Source: Fredinandcohnia onubensis (GTDB lineage: Bacteria; Bacillota; Bacilli; Bacillales; Bacillaceae_L). From it: a stretch of 64,000 nt of DNA. The notes under the pieces are model-generated. The model searched no databases. It saw only the letters and a list, made by a program, of their open reading frames with translations, and was not told the origin of the DNA. Below, one piece after another: positions 33,047 through 41,692 of this stretch. Positions within the stretch are counted from its first letter, which is position 1. Each line of letters begins with the position of its first letter. The DNA lies in contig NZ_NSEA01000002.1 of NCBI RefSeq assembly GCF_002734285.1, positions 62,001 to 126,000 on the forward strand, read 5' to 3'. The translations under genes and the position numbers were made by a program.

Positions 33047-33240
33047 TATTTCTCCTCCGTTGTTTCATTCTTCATTAGTTTAACAATATGGGGTTTAGGC
33101 GTCCAACAATTGAATTGGTAAGCTGGATTTGTATCATAGCCTAAACGTGCACATCTGTAGATCATCTTGCCACTTTTTCGTTCTGCTAAGAAATGAACAC
33201 AAGTGGCACATGCATGATACTTTGATTTCGAGTCAGTCAA
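33046..33240 (-). CDS. Cys-rich small protein downstream of dynA
   Basis: 64-residue protein, T-D-S-K-S-K-Y-H-A-C-A-T-C-V-H-F near the N-terminus, Y-R-C-A-R-L-G-Y and F-N-C-W-T-P later: four Cys plus His, a probable zinc site. Start TTG at 33240, chosen because GGGGTGAT is six bases upstream (that site overlaps the dynA stop). Stop and next start overlap as TAATG, so dynA, this gene and ypbS look translationally coupled. Confidence 0.72.
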   Translation of the reverse strand: MTDSKSKYHACATCVHFLAERKSGKMIYRCARLGYDTNPAYQFNCWTPKPHIVKLMKNETTEEK

Positions 33241-33247
33241 AATCAAA

Positions 33248-36200
33248 TCACCCCATATGCTCCATATAGTATCCGCTTAGCTTTTCATGCACCTGTTCAA
33301 GGTTGTCGATATCGATATCCTCAGATAGAATTTTGGTTACACCATCAAAATACTCATGAATCTCTTGCAATGCATCTTTTTGAAGTACTTGTAGCCCTTT
33401 ATTAAATTCCTGTTTATAGAAATTTACAAGGTATGCTTTGTTTTCTTCAAGATATGAGCTAACTGGAGCATCTAGCAATACTTCTATTTCATCCTGCATT
33501 TGTTTTTTCTCATTTTTCTCGAAAAATGATTTAGGATTTTTGAACAGACCCAGTGCCTTTTTGTAACGTGTGTGATCTTCCTGCTCAAGCCCATTCTTAA
33601 ATTCAATCGTTTCAAAATCTAGTTCAATGGACTCTGAAATACTCATATTTGAATTGATCGACTTAATTTGCTCATTAAAAGTACCGAGCTGGCCATGTAG
33701 TCGCTTTGAAATAAAAGTTTCTATCCGCAATGAAGTGGCGCGCAATTCTTGGGCTAAATCAAAGCCTACTGACTCTAAAAATTCAGCCAAACATGATTGT
33801 AACGCTTTTTTCAAATCTCGGCCATCATCTCTTAGTGATGATGGGTTGAATGCTTCCTTAAACATATCTGATATACGAAGGAAGACCCTTTGCTTAATGT
33901 AGTAACTGAGCTCCTTGATTTCTTGCTCAACCACTCCAAACGCTTCCAGTTCATCAACAGTTTCAATAACAGACTTCATTTTCTCATGCTGGTCTTTAGC
34001 ATCTTGAAGTTTAGCACGCTTAATATCCTTATCTTCCTTTGCAGATTGAATATACGAATCAATGATTGAAGCAGCACGCTGAATATCAACGTATCCTTCA
34101 TTAACTGCTACTTCTGTCAACTCATCAATAACAAATGAATGGAAATCAGCTTCAAAACGTTCTATACCCGAAGTCGCAAGGATTCCACGGTCCTTCTGAC
34201 TATCTTCGTTAAGCTTCTCAAGTAAGGCAGCACGACTTGATACGGTATAGAGTCGAGGAAAACGAATTCCATAACTTACAAGCTGTGACCCGACATAATC
34301 TTTTACATCTGATAACTCTTCAGTTGAGTTTGCCAAATCTGCCGCATTAATGATGAAGAACATCTTATCCATACTGAAGGTGTCTTTAACACGGCCAAGT
34401 TGAATTAAAAACTCACGGTCTGCTTTAGAGAAAGCATGATTATAATACGTTACAAATAAAATGGCATCGGCATTTTTAATATATTCAAAGGCAACCCCTG
34501 TATGGCGAGCATTGATTGAATCTGCCCCTGGTGTATCTACCAACGTAATCCCTTGCTTTGTTAATGGACAATCATAATAAAGCTCAATCCATTCTACAAA
34601 GCATGCCTTTTCTTCCTTCGCAACATATTCATTAAAACCATCCATATCGGTCGTTAAAACGTGATCTAGGTCTGAAGCGATGTTCTCAAACCCTGCCAAC
34701 ACTGCTTTTAAGAATGAAAAATGAGGCTTTTCTTTCGCTTCGATCTTTTCGATATTACTAATTCTTGACTTTATGATTTCTATACTGGCATCAAGACTAC
34801 CCGCTTTTTCACCAAAAATGTGTAATGAGTGGTTGATATCGTCTAATAACTGTTTGGTTGATTTTATCTTTACAAGTACTGTTCCATGTTGATGTTCATC
34901 AGTTGGAAATGTAATTTTATTAATTGTTGCTGTTGTTGGGTTAGGTGAAACTGGAAGTGCATGTTTCCCCATTAATGCATTAGCAAAAGAAGACTTCCCT
35001 GCACTAAACGCTCCAAATAATGCAACCGTAAAATGTTTATGTTTTAAGCGATGAGCTTTTTCCTGAATATCTTTAGCAAGCGTAGAGAGACCTGTAATTG
35101 GTTTAATCAAGTCATGCGCTTTTTCTAAATGAACGATCGCTTGCTCAGATGTTCCTTTTTTTTCTTTATGCTGTTGTGTTGGTTTTTCTTCAGATTTTGG
35201 AGTGGCCGCCTCTTGATTCTTCAAATCCTGTAGTATTTCTTCAGTGGAAGAAATCTCAACATCCTCAGCAAATCTAGAAAGTAGTTTTTCAGCTGATTCC
35301 ACACTATTTATTTCAGAATTTCCATTCATGATGTCGTCAAGCTTCGAACGAATCTCAGTTCGTTTCGACTCAAACTTCTTCAAAGTGGCAAACGCTTCTT
35401 GATAAACCTCATATTTATCTAACTCCGCTTTTATCCCTTGCTCTTCTTTTACAGTACTTGACTTAACCTGCTCAAGAATGTCATTTAATAACGCTACTGC
35501 TTTTTGTTTATATTTTCTCTTAATATAATTTCCTACATCATCTGTATAAGTTAAAATGTATTCCCCTGTAACACCCGCACCAGGCTTAACTAAATCTTGT
35601 AACTCATTAGCACTCAAGTCCGTTGCAAGCTCGTTCCCAGTCGGTTGTTTCGAAAGACGTAGATTTCCTGCAAATTTCCCGACAAAGTCCTTTAAATGCC
35701 ACTCCAATTGGGTGGACATTCTTTCTTTCACATCTGCTAGAAAAGCTTGCTTTCGTTCTTCACGTTCTTTTTCTGTTTTGTTTTTGGAGAATAACAATCC
35801 AACCTTAAAATCTGGCTGCACACATTCAACAAAGTTTTTCGCTAAATCACGAGTCTGGAAAGGCATCAGAATTGCATTTGATAAAATCGTGTCAATTTCA
35901 TCCATAAATTCTACTTCGATTTTTTCCCTGTTTTTTTCAAAGCTAGTTAATTGATTGTTCAATTTTTCTATTTGAGTTGGGATTGTCTCCCGCTCAGCTT
36001 CTGATAATGACCGGAGCTTTTCTTTTGTATCTTCGAGCCCTATAGCATTTTTATCATCTAAGAATGCAATATGCTCTAAAATAATTTGTTTTGCAGAGTG
36101 GAATACACCCTCTAATAAAAGTTGTTCCTTGTTAGCAATTTTATCATGGAGCAACTGCTGGACCTGCTTAAACTGATTATGATCGTGATTGGGTTCCTTT

Positions 36201-36928
36201 AATGTCGTGAAAAAAATATCTGAATAAGCTACATTCCAATTCTGAAATGCCTCTTCGACACCTTGTTTAAAGGAAGCAAAACTCAGCTCTGATTCTTTAT
36301 GTTTATCCACTTGGTTTACGATTAAATAAACCGTCTTGTTTCGATCCGTAAGTTCCTTTGTAAATTGGAAATTCAACTCTGAAAGGACATGGTTGTAGTC
36401 CATCACATAAAACAGCAAATCTGCTAAATGGAGAGCCGATTCAGTTGATACACGATGGGCATCATCAGTAGAGTCAATCCCTGGCGTATCCATCACGATA
36501 ACTTGCTCTGGGAGTTTCCTATTATCATGACTAATTTCAATGGACTCAATTGCTTCCCCGTCTTTAGCATATGATTTAATCACATCATAATCATAGGGTG
36601 CTGGGTATTCAATGATTTTTCCGTCACGGTAGTAGACACGTGCGTATTCTCGTCCTGACTTTACTTTTACTAAATTTGCACTTGTTGGAATCGGGCTTGA
36701 TGGCAGAAGACTCTCCCCTATGAGTTCATTAATCATGCTCGACTTTCCAGCTGAGAAGTGGCCAGAAAAACCAATCATATATTCAGAGTTATATAGTTTT
36801 TTTAGCAACTGAATGATTTTTGAGCTACTTTCTTTATCATTGTTTTTTTCAAAAATGTCATACAAATAAGATAGCCTTTTTTCTAAATCTCCCTTTGTGA
36901 TGTGTTTAATTTGCTCTGTTTGTATCAT
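33248..36928 (-). CDS. dynA: Two-headed bacterial dynamin
   Basis: 1,226-residue membrane-remodelling GTPase made of two fused dynamin-like subunits. Seen: first P-loop G-H-F-S-A-G-K-S-S at about residues 56-64 with switch motif M-D-T-P-G-I-D-S, and a second P-loop G-A-F-S-A-G-K-S-S in the middle of the protein with V-D-T-P-G-A-D-S; N-Q-V-D and N-A-A-D type specificity motifs; long coiled coils after each head. B. subtilis DynA tethers and fuses membranes and protects against membrane-damaging agents. Start ATG at 36928 after AAGGGGA. The flanking small genes follow the B. subtilis ypbR-ypbS layout. Confidence 0.93.
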   Translation of the reverse strand: MIQTEQIKHITKGDLEKRLSYLYDIFEKNNDKESSSKIIQLLKKLYNSEYMIGFSGHFSAGKSSMINELIGESLLPSSPIPTSANLVKVKSGREYARVYYRDGKIIEYPAPYDYDVIKSYAKDGEAIESIEISHDNRKLPEQVIVMDTPGIDSTDDAHRVSTESALHLADLLFYVMDYNHVLSELNFQFTKELTDRNKTVYLIVNQVDKHKESELSFASFKQGVEEAFQNWNVAYSDIFFTTLKEPNHDHNQFKQVQQLLHDKIANKEQLLLEGVFHSAKQIILEHIAFLDDKNAIGLEDTKEKLRSLSEAERETIPTQIEKLNNQLTSFEKNREKIEVEFMDEIDTILSNAILMPFQTRDLAKNFVECVQPDFKVGLLFSKNKTEKEREERKQAFLADVKERMSTQLEWHLKDFVGKFAGNLRLSKQPTGNELATDLSANELQDLVKPGAGVTGEYILTYTDDVGNYIKRKYKQKAVALLNDILEQVKSSTVKEEQGIKAELDKYEVYQEAFATLKKFESKRTEIRSKLDDIMNGNSEINSVESAEKLLSRFAEDVEISSTEEILQDLKNQEAATPKSEEKPTQQHKEKKGTSEQAIVHLEKAHDLIKPITGLSTLAKDIQEKAHRLKHKHFTVALFGAFSAGKSSFANALMGKHALPVSPNPTTATINKITFPTDEHQHGTVLVKIKSTKQLLDDINHSLHIFGEKAGSLDASIEIIKSRISNIEKIEAKEKPHFSFLKAVLAGFENIASDLDHVLTTDMDGFNEYVAKEEKACFVEWIELYYDCPLTKQGITLVDTPGADSINARHTGVAFEYIKNADAILFVTYYNHAFSKADREFLIQLGRVKDTFSMDKMFFIINAADLANSTEELSDVKDYVGSQLVSYGIRFPRLYTVSSRAALLEKLNEDSQKDRGILATSGIERFEADFHSFVIDELTEVAVNEGYVDIQRAASIIDSYIQSAKEDKDIKRAKLQDAKDQHEKMKSVIETVDELEAFGVVEQEIKELSYYIKQRVFLRISDMFKEAFNPSSLRDDGRDLKKALQSCLAEFLESVGFDLAQELRATSLRIETFISKRLHGQLGTFNEQIKSINSNMSISESIELDFETIEFKNGLEQEDHTRYKKALGLFKNPKSFFEKNEKKQMQDEIEVLLDAPVSSYLEENKAYLVNFYKQEFNKGLQVLQKDALQEIHEYFDGVTKILSEDIDIDNLEQVHEKLSGYYMEHMG

Positions 36929-37032
36929 GTCTAATCCCCTTATTGTACATTGCATAAAAATTCAATATATATGTATTTTACTCTACACCTATGCTTTTGA
37001 CAAAGCAGAATATTAGGAATCAAATTTTTCAT

Positions 37033-37060
37033 AAAAAAAACCAGGTATTTACCTGGTTAC
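37033..37060 (-). terminator. Rho-independent terminator
   Basis: Minus-strand AACCAGGTA / TACCTGGTT hairpin followed by eight T, after the small membrane frame or the bps genes. Confidence 0.8.
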
Positions 37061-37186
37061 GTGGATGGAATTATGATGTTTTTTCTGGTTTTGTTTTGAG
37101 TTTAGGATATTATGTAGGACGTGATACATGATAAAGCTGTATATTCCAATTGTTAGTGTTATAAATAAAGTTAGCAATCTAATCAC
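37049..37186 (-). CDS. Possible 45-aa single-helix membrane protein
   Basis: Frame starting GTG at 37186: one hydrophobic segment (residues 4-20) followed by a basic, His-rich tail. Its stop lies within the terminator stem. The ribosome site (GGTGAT region) is poor. It is the only coding candidate in the gap 36929-37252, which otherwise holds the terminator alone. Confidence 0.35.
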   Translation of the reverse strand: MIRLLTLFITLTIGIYSFIMYHVLHNILNSKQNQKKHHNSIHVTR

Positions 37187-37252
37187 CAGCTTTCAACTGA
37201 TAGTGATAATTATTTTCATCTTTAATTAGTTTATCAGCAGTTTTCGCTCTTT

Positions 37253-37825
37253 TCAATCTTTTTTTAACGGTTTCATTCTATTTGGAATGAATCGATTACT
37301 CACCAAGCCGATATTGTGATATTCAACATGAACAGCTAAAGCTCGTTCTTCGATTGGAATCCGAATCGCCATTACCATCAGGTTAAATATTGAAAAAGCA
37401 ATAGCCGTTATATAAGCCTTGAATAACACCGGGATTAGGATTATCTCTAACGCTACAACAAGGTAATTGGGATGCTTAAGATATTTATATGGACCTTTTG
37501 TCTGCACTTGTTTTGTCGGGAGGATCATAATTTTCGTATTCCAAAACATACCTAATGATTGAAGTGCCCATAATCTTCCTAACTGTGTTAACGCAAATAA
37601 GAAAAAAAGAACAGGGTAATATGTTGATAACTCTTTTTTAAAATAGACAACTTCCACCATGACCGAAAGAAAAAACAGGATATGCATGAGTACAATGTAT
37701 TTGTAATGCCTATGCCCTACCTCATAGCCACCATGAGACAAAATCCACTTTTCATTTCTTTTGGCAATTCGCATTTCAATTAATCTTTGGGCGATTACCA
37801 ACGTAATAAATATCCAAAATATCAT
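37253..37825 (-). CDS. bpsB: Isoprenylcysteine methyltransferase-like alkylpyrone O-methyltransferase
   Basis: 190-residue membrane protein with about five helices. Seen: R-L-I-E-M-R-I-A-K-R-N, G-P-Y-K-Y-L-K-H-P-N-Y near residue 110 and the E-E-R-A-L block near 165: the ICMT/phospholipid methyltransferase core that binds SAM. In B. subtilis the homologous YpbQ (BpsB) O-methylates alkylpyrones made by BpsA. Here it starts one base after the bpsA stop on the same strand, so the pair is an operon. Confidence 0.87.
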   Translation of the reverse strand: MIFWIFITLVIAQRLIEMRIAKRNEKWILSHGGYEVGHRHYKYIVLMHILFFLSVMVEVVYFKKELSTYYPVLFFLFALTQLGRLWALQSLGMFWNTKIMILPTKQVQTKGPYKYLKHPNYLVVALEIILIPVLFKAYITAIAFSIFNLMVMAIRIPIEERALAVHVEYHNIGLVSNRFIPNRMKPLKKD

Positions 37826-37826
37826 C

Positions 37827-38921
37827 CTATTTCCTCCATTGTAAAAGGACTAACTCTGAGCTAAACCCAGGTCCTAAGGCTGTAACAAGCCCATAGTCGC
37901 CCTCATTACCTAGCTGCTTTTCCATAAATTCTTTCAATACATAAAGCACCGTTACAGAAGACATATTCCCCTGCTTTCGTAAAACTTCTCTAGAGATTTC
38001 TGTCATCGATCGTGGAATTTCAAGTGCTGCCTCATATGCGTCTAATACCTTTTTTCCACCTGGATGGGCGATAAAATGCTTTATATCGTTCATATCCAAC
38101 TGATTTGTATGTAAATACTCATCAACATTTCCTTTTAACCACGATTTTACAATACTAGGGATATCCTTTGAAAAAATCACGTGCAGACCTGTATTTTTTA
38201 TATCCCAGCCCATCACATCCTCTGAATCTGCCATCAAGGTCGATTGCGCTGAAACAAATTCGGGTAAAACATCCGATACTGAATATTCCTTATACTCTAC
38301 TTCATTTCCCACAATACATGCACAAGCTGTTCCATCCGCAAATAAAGAAGTGCCTATTAAATTGCTCTTAGTAAAGTCATTTTTTTGAAAAGTTAAGCTG
38401 CAAAGCTCAACTGCAACGACAAGCACCTTTGCATCCGGGTATGCTTTACAGTAATCAAATGCCCTCGCCAATCCAGATGCCCCTCCCGCACAACCAAGTC
38501 CCCAGATTGGAATCCGCTTTGTATGTACTCCGAAATCCATTTGATTCATGATCCTTGCTTCAATACTTGGAGTAGAAATTCCAGAACTCGATATAAAAAT
38601 GATTGCATCAATTTCTTTGGGCGTGATCTTTTTTTTAAGCATGTTGGTATTATTTAAGCAGTTCTGAATGGATTTCACTCCAAACGAAATTGCTTTTTCA
38701 ATATATGTATTATTTTTTTCTTCAAAGCTATGGTCTTTGCTATACCACTCTAATGATTCGCTGAAATACCGTTCCTCGATTTCACTATTAGCGAATACTC
38801 GGATGAGACGGTCAATGTCTGGAAAATGTTCTTGGAATAAGTCCTTGATAAATTCAGTTGTTTTGGATTGATTAATCTTATGTGGTGGATTACAAATACC
38901 AACTGAAATGATTTTAGGCAT
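37827..38921 (-). CDS. bpsA: Type III polyketide synthase
   Basis: 364-residue chalcone-synthase-like enzyme that extends long-chain acyl-CoA with malonyl-CoA to alkylpyrones. Seen: P-P-H-K-I-N-Q near the N-terminus, catalytic Cys in L-G-C-A-G-G-A-S-G near residue 145, catalytic His in F-I-A-H-P-G-G-K-K-V near 275, and Asn in K-Q-G-N-M-S-S near 308. Start ATG at 38921, behind GAGGGGGG. The products are membrane-associated lipids; see bpsB. Confidence 0.93.
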   Translation of the reverse strand: MPKIISVGICNPPHKINQSKTTEFIKDLFQEHFPDIDRLIRVFANSEIEERYFSESLEWYSKDHSFEEKNNTYIEKAISFGVKSIQNCLNNTNMLKKKITPKEIDAIIFISSSGISTPSIEARIMNQMDFGVHTKRIPIWGLGCAGGASGLARAFDYCKAYPDAKVLVVAVELCSLTFQKNDFTKSNLIGTSLFADGTACACIVGNEVEYKEYSVSDVLPEFVSAQSTLMADSEDVMGWDIKNTGLHVIFSKDIPSIVKSWLKGNVDEYLHTNQLDMNDIKHFIAHPGGKKVLDAYEAALEIPRSMTEISREVLRKQGNMSSVTVLYVLKEFMEKQLGNEGDYGLVTALGPGFSSELVLLQWRK

Positions 38922-39007
38922 AGGAGCCCCCCTCACTTTAAAGGCAATCTCTTAAGGTTACTTTTTCCAGTTTTAAATTTAGTATGCAAACAATTAAAAA
39001 AGGGCAC

Positions 39008-39040
39008 AAAAAAAGCCTTCCCAACACGGGAAAGCTCACG
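39008..39040 (-). terminator. Terminator-like hairpin
   Basis: Minus-strand AGC-TTTCCC / GGGAA-GGCT with TTTTTTT. It stands about 270 bases after the P-loop ATPase stop; a TATACT box at about 39080-39085 on the same strand leaves room for a short transcript. Confidence 0.65.
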
Positions 39041-39109
39041 TTTCAAAGGAGTTGTTTTGTTGTTGTGCATTTATAGTATAACTCAAACGTTTTAAACATT
39101 CACTAGTAA

Positions 39110-39300
39110 AATTTTGGATTCCGGCCGAAAATGACACATCGAATTTCTGCGTTGGCTTGCTTTTCCGTTCCTCACGTATTAACAACATACGTTCCGGTAC
39201 TCAAAGCTGCACCGCCTTGAACTTTCGACGCACAGGATGTGCTAGTGTCGGCGTCGCCACAGGACGTGGCGCCTTCGCCGACGCGGTCCTTTTCAACCTT
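39110..39300. repeat. Palindrome-rich intergenic element
   Basis: Contains GCGTCGGCGAAGGCGCC, the inverse GGCGACGCCGACAC, a CACAGGATGTGC palindrome and the CCACGTCCTGTGGC motif, also found at 49090-49110. GC-richer than the surroundings, without any ORF. It looks like one of the composite repeats scattered through Bacillaceae intergenic DNA; copy number could not be checked. Confidence 0.5.
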
Positions 39301-39315
39301 TTTTAACTAACACCT

Positions 39316-40395
39316 TTACAGTAATGTCTTTACAATTTCTTCTCGCTTTTTGTCGATTGCATTAAAGTCCATGGCAGCTTTATAGTAATCTTCAAGTTTG
39401 TCATGAAGTCTTTTTGCTTCGCTTAAATAGTTCGTACCAATCGCCATTTTATTCTTGTATTCTAGGTTAAGCTCTTCAATTTCTTTTTTAAACGTGTTTT
39501 CAATTTTTGGGTCCATGCACAAAGCAAACATATCTACAACTTCATCACCCTCACGGAATGGGTCGACAACATGTGGTGCCGTTCCATCTACAATTGAAAC
39601 ACCCAACTTTGGAATGATGATCATATCTATGCTTTTTGGGTCAAAGGCACAATGGAAATATTCGACTGATAATCCCTGTTGTTCTGCATGCTTGGCGACC
39701 TTCTTCATCAAAGTCGATTTTCCACTTCCTGGTCTGCCTTTAATTATATAGCGCTTATCATAATCTTCTGTAATATTATCTATGAAATTAACTGCACCCT
39801 TCGGTGTAGCCGCTCCAAAGAAACGTCTTCTTTTTGTTGGATGTTCCTCGGCTGTAAATGGTTTACTAAATATTTCATCGATCAAGTTCTGAAGGACAGC
39901 ATCTGCCTTTTTAAAGCTCATGGATGAAACATAAATATCCTCACGCTTTAAATGTACCTTCTTAGCTTCCGCAAAGGTTTTATAAGCATCTTCAAAGTTC
40001 TTTGAAATATCATCTGTTAGTTCGATGATTTCATCCTTAAATTGAGCTAAGTATTGATCATTGCGGTATTGACCGAGGTCAATCACCTTTTCAACGACTC
40101 CAGGGTATTTAGGCTCGATCACATGTGGTGCCGTTCCGTCTACAAATCCTAATTTTCGTTCAGGAATAATGATTCCATCTATAGAGTGATTATCTGAAGA
40201 ACAGTGTAAGTATTCGAGATCGAAGCCTTTCTCCATAAACACAAGACCTATTTTCCTCATGAAGGTGGACTTCCCTGTTCCGGGTCCCCCTTTTAAAATA
40301 TATAGAGTTTCTAGCCCTTTTAATGCCTCATCATAAAACGAGTAAAAACCTACACTTGAATTTGTACCTGCATAATAATTTTTTACTTTTGCCAT
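39316..40395 (-). CDS. Internally duplicated P-loop ATPase of unknown function
   Basis: 359-residue protein with two similar ATPase halves. First half: G-G-P-G-T-G-K-S-T at 36-44, then Y-L-H-C-S-S-D-N-H-S-I-D-G-I-I-I-P and F-V-D-G-T-A-P-H-V-I. Second half: G-R-P-G-S-G-K-S-T near 215, then Y-F-H-C-A-F-D-P-K-S-I-D-M-I-I-I-P and I-V-D-G-T-A-P-H-V-V. The matched order of motifs shows an internal tandem duplication. I recall the family only as conserved uncharacterised ATPases (PRK06851-like) of Firmicutes. Start ATG at 40395, downstream of AAGGAGG. Monocistronic by appearance. Confidence 0.8.
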   Translation of the reverse strand: MAKVKNYYAGTNSSVGFYSFYDEALKGLETLYILKGGPGTGKSTFMRKIGLVFMEKGFDLEYLHCSSDNHSIDGIIIPERKLGFVDGTAPHVIEPKYPGVVEKVIDLGQYRNDQYLAQFKDEIIELTDDISKNFEDAYKTFAEAKKVHLKREDIYVSSMSFKKADAVLQNLIDEIFSKPFTAEEHPTKRRRFFGAATPKGAVNFIDNITEDYDKRYIIKGRPGSGKSTLMKKVAKHAEQQGLSVEYFHCAFDPKSIDMIIIPKLGVSIVDGTAPHVVDPFREGDEVVDMFALCMDPKIENTFKKEIEELNLEYKNKMAIGTNYLSEAKRLHDKLEDYYKAAMDFNAIDKKREEIVKTLL

Positions 40396-40564
40396 ATAAA
40401 CTACATACCTCCTTGTAGACATTCGCCTACATTAGAGTATGGCAGGTATATGTTGTGTGTGAATAAAAATAATATTGTTTTCGAACCGTAACATTTTATT
40501 TTTTCTATTTTAATAAAACTTTTACTTTCATAATCACAAGAAAATCACTATTAAAAAATAGTGA

Positions 40565-40696
40565 TTAAGAGGACTTTTGATCGTTCTTTTGTACATTAAT
40601 ATCAATTTGACTAATTGTACCATTCCCACATTTAAAACATCTTTCTTTATTATTTAGCATGAGCGTATGACATCTAGAACAATAATACCTAATCAT
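40565..40696 (-). CDS. Small zinc-ribbon protein, 43 aa
   Basis: M-I-R-Y-Y-C-S-R-C-H-T-L then R-C-F-K-C-G-N-G and a polar tail: two C-x2-C knuckles 11 residues apart, a minimal zinc ribbon. ATG at 40696, ribosome site GGGAGTGG upstream. The hairpin TCACTATT-AAAA-AATAGTGA (40545-40564) follows the stop and may end the transcript. Not recognised beyond the zinc-ribbon pattern. Confidence 0.62.
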   Translation of the reverse strand: MIRYYCSRCHTLMLNNKERCFKCGNGTISQIDINVQKNDQKSS

Positions 40697-40790
40697 TTAC
40701 ACACCACTCCCTTTTTTATTATCTTATGTTGAAGTTTGAACTGCTGTTATAACGTATGTCACAAATTAGTCAAATGTTTTCTTTTCCAAA

Positions 40791-40806
40791 TGTGATAAAA
40801 ATCACT
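40791..40806. promoter_or_regulatory. FNR/CRP-type palindrome upstream of the oxidase operon
   Basis: TGTGATAAAAATCACT, one base from the FNR consensus TGTGA-N6-TCACA. It is 150 bases before the oxidase operon. A second palindrome, TCACTAT-TAAT-ATAGTGA, follows at 40821-40838. Oxygen or redox control is an inference. Confidence 0.4.
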
Positions 40807-40955
40807 GTTTTATTAAGTTTTCACTATTAATATAGTGATTAGATTAGGAATGAACAATTTGTGAAATAGTCAAAACCGACTAGTTTTTATCAAATTGTTT
40901 TGTATGATGATTATGTAAAAACCTTTGAATTTACGCTTGAAGGGAGTCGTGAGGA

Positions 40956-41111
40956 ATGGCAAAGACACAGCTTACAAAAACAAACCAAAAGACAAAAATT
41001 GAGGATGAAAGAACTTCATTAAAAGGAACATTGGCATCTGTATTTTTACTTGGACTTTTCTTAATTTTATCTTGGCTTGGTGTCTATTTCTTGTTCTTAG
41101 ACAGATTGTAA
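40956..41111 (+). CDS. ba3-type cytochrome oxidase subunit IIa
   Basis: 51-residue protein: basic N-terminal arm, then one membrane helix (V-F-L-L-G-L-F-L-I-L-S-W-L-G-V-Y-F-L-F) ending L-D-R-L. The single-helix form before subunits II and I fits the subunit 2A family of ba3 oxidases, which replaces the missing first helix of subunit II. ATG at 40956 with GGGAG upstream. First gene of the operon. Confidence 0.8.
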   Translation: MAKTQLTKTNQKTKIEDERTSLKGTLASVFLLGLFLILSWLGVYFLFLDRL

Positions 41112-41221
41112 AAGTAATCTCTATCTAAGATTACGAGGCAAATTCATTTAAAAATGGCTTGTAATATTTTATGAGAAAACAAACAGAAAAAGAATGTGAA
41201 AATTTGAAAGGGGAAAAAGCC

Positions 41222-41692
41222 ATGCATCTGCATAAATTTGAAAAAATATGGCTCACTTTTGGTATCGGAATACTTTTCGTATTTCTAGCAGTTGTTGGTG
41301 TTGGCGCATTTGCGATGGGTCACCAGCCAGCAAGTAGTATTAAAACAATCGATCCTGAAAAGGTTGCTGAAACAGCACCATTTGATAATCCTGGACTAGT
41401 TCATATTGAAGGTAACAAATATGAATTAAACCTTGTTGCAGAAGCCTTTGCGTATACACCTAGTACCATCCAAATTCCAAAAGACGCAGAGGTAACAATT
41501 AACGTAGCAACAAAAGACGTTGTTCACGGATTTTCAATTGCCGGTACAAACGTCAATATGATGGTTGAACCTGGATATGTTAGCACTTATACTCAAACAT
41601 TTTCTAAAACAGGCGAATTTTTAGTGTTATGTAATGAATATTGTGGAGCTGGACACCACTTAATGATGGCAAAAGTTGAGGTGACCGAATAA
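41222..41692 (+). CDS. cbaB: ba3-type cytochrome c oxidase subunit II
   Basis: 156-residue subunit with one N-terminal membrane helix and an external cupredoxin domain holding the CuA centre. Seen: F-V-F-L-A-V-V-G-V-G-A anchor, D-V-V-H-G-F (His ligand) near residue 99, and C-N-E-Y-C-G-A-G-H-H-L-M-M near 138, with both Cys, the bridging Glu, His and Met. CuA receives electrons from cytochrome c. Start ATG at 41222, behind GAAAGGGG. Its stop overlaps the next start (TAATG). Confidence 0.92.
   Translation: MHLHKFEKIWLTFGIGILFVFLAVVGVGAFAMGHQPASSIKTIDPEKVAETAPFDNPGLVHIEGNKYELNLVAEAFAYTPSTIQIPKDAEVTINVATKDVVHGFSIAGTNVNMMVEPGYVSTYTQTFSKTGEFLVLCNEYCGAGHHLMMAKVEVTE

Noticed and set aside
35556-35954. 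132-codon ORF antisense to dynA
   Set aside because: Shadow of the long dynA frame.
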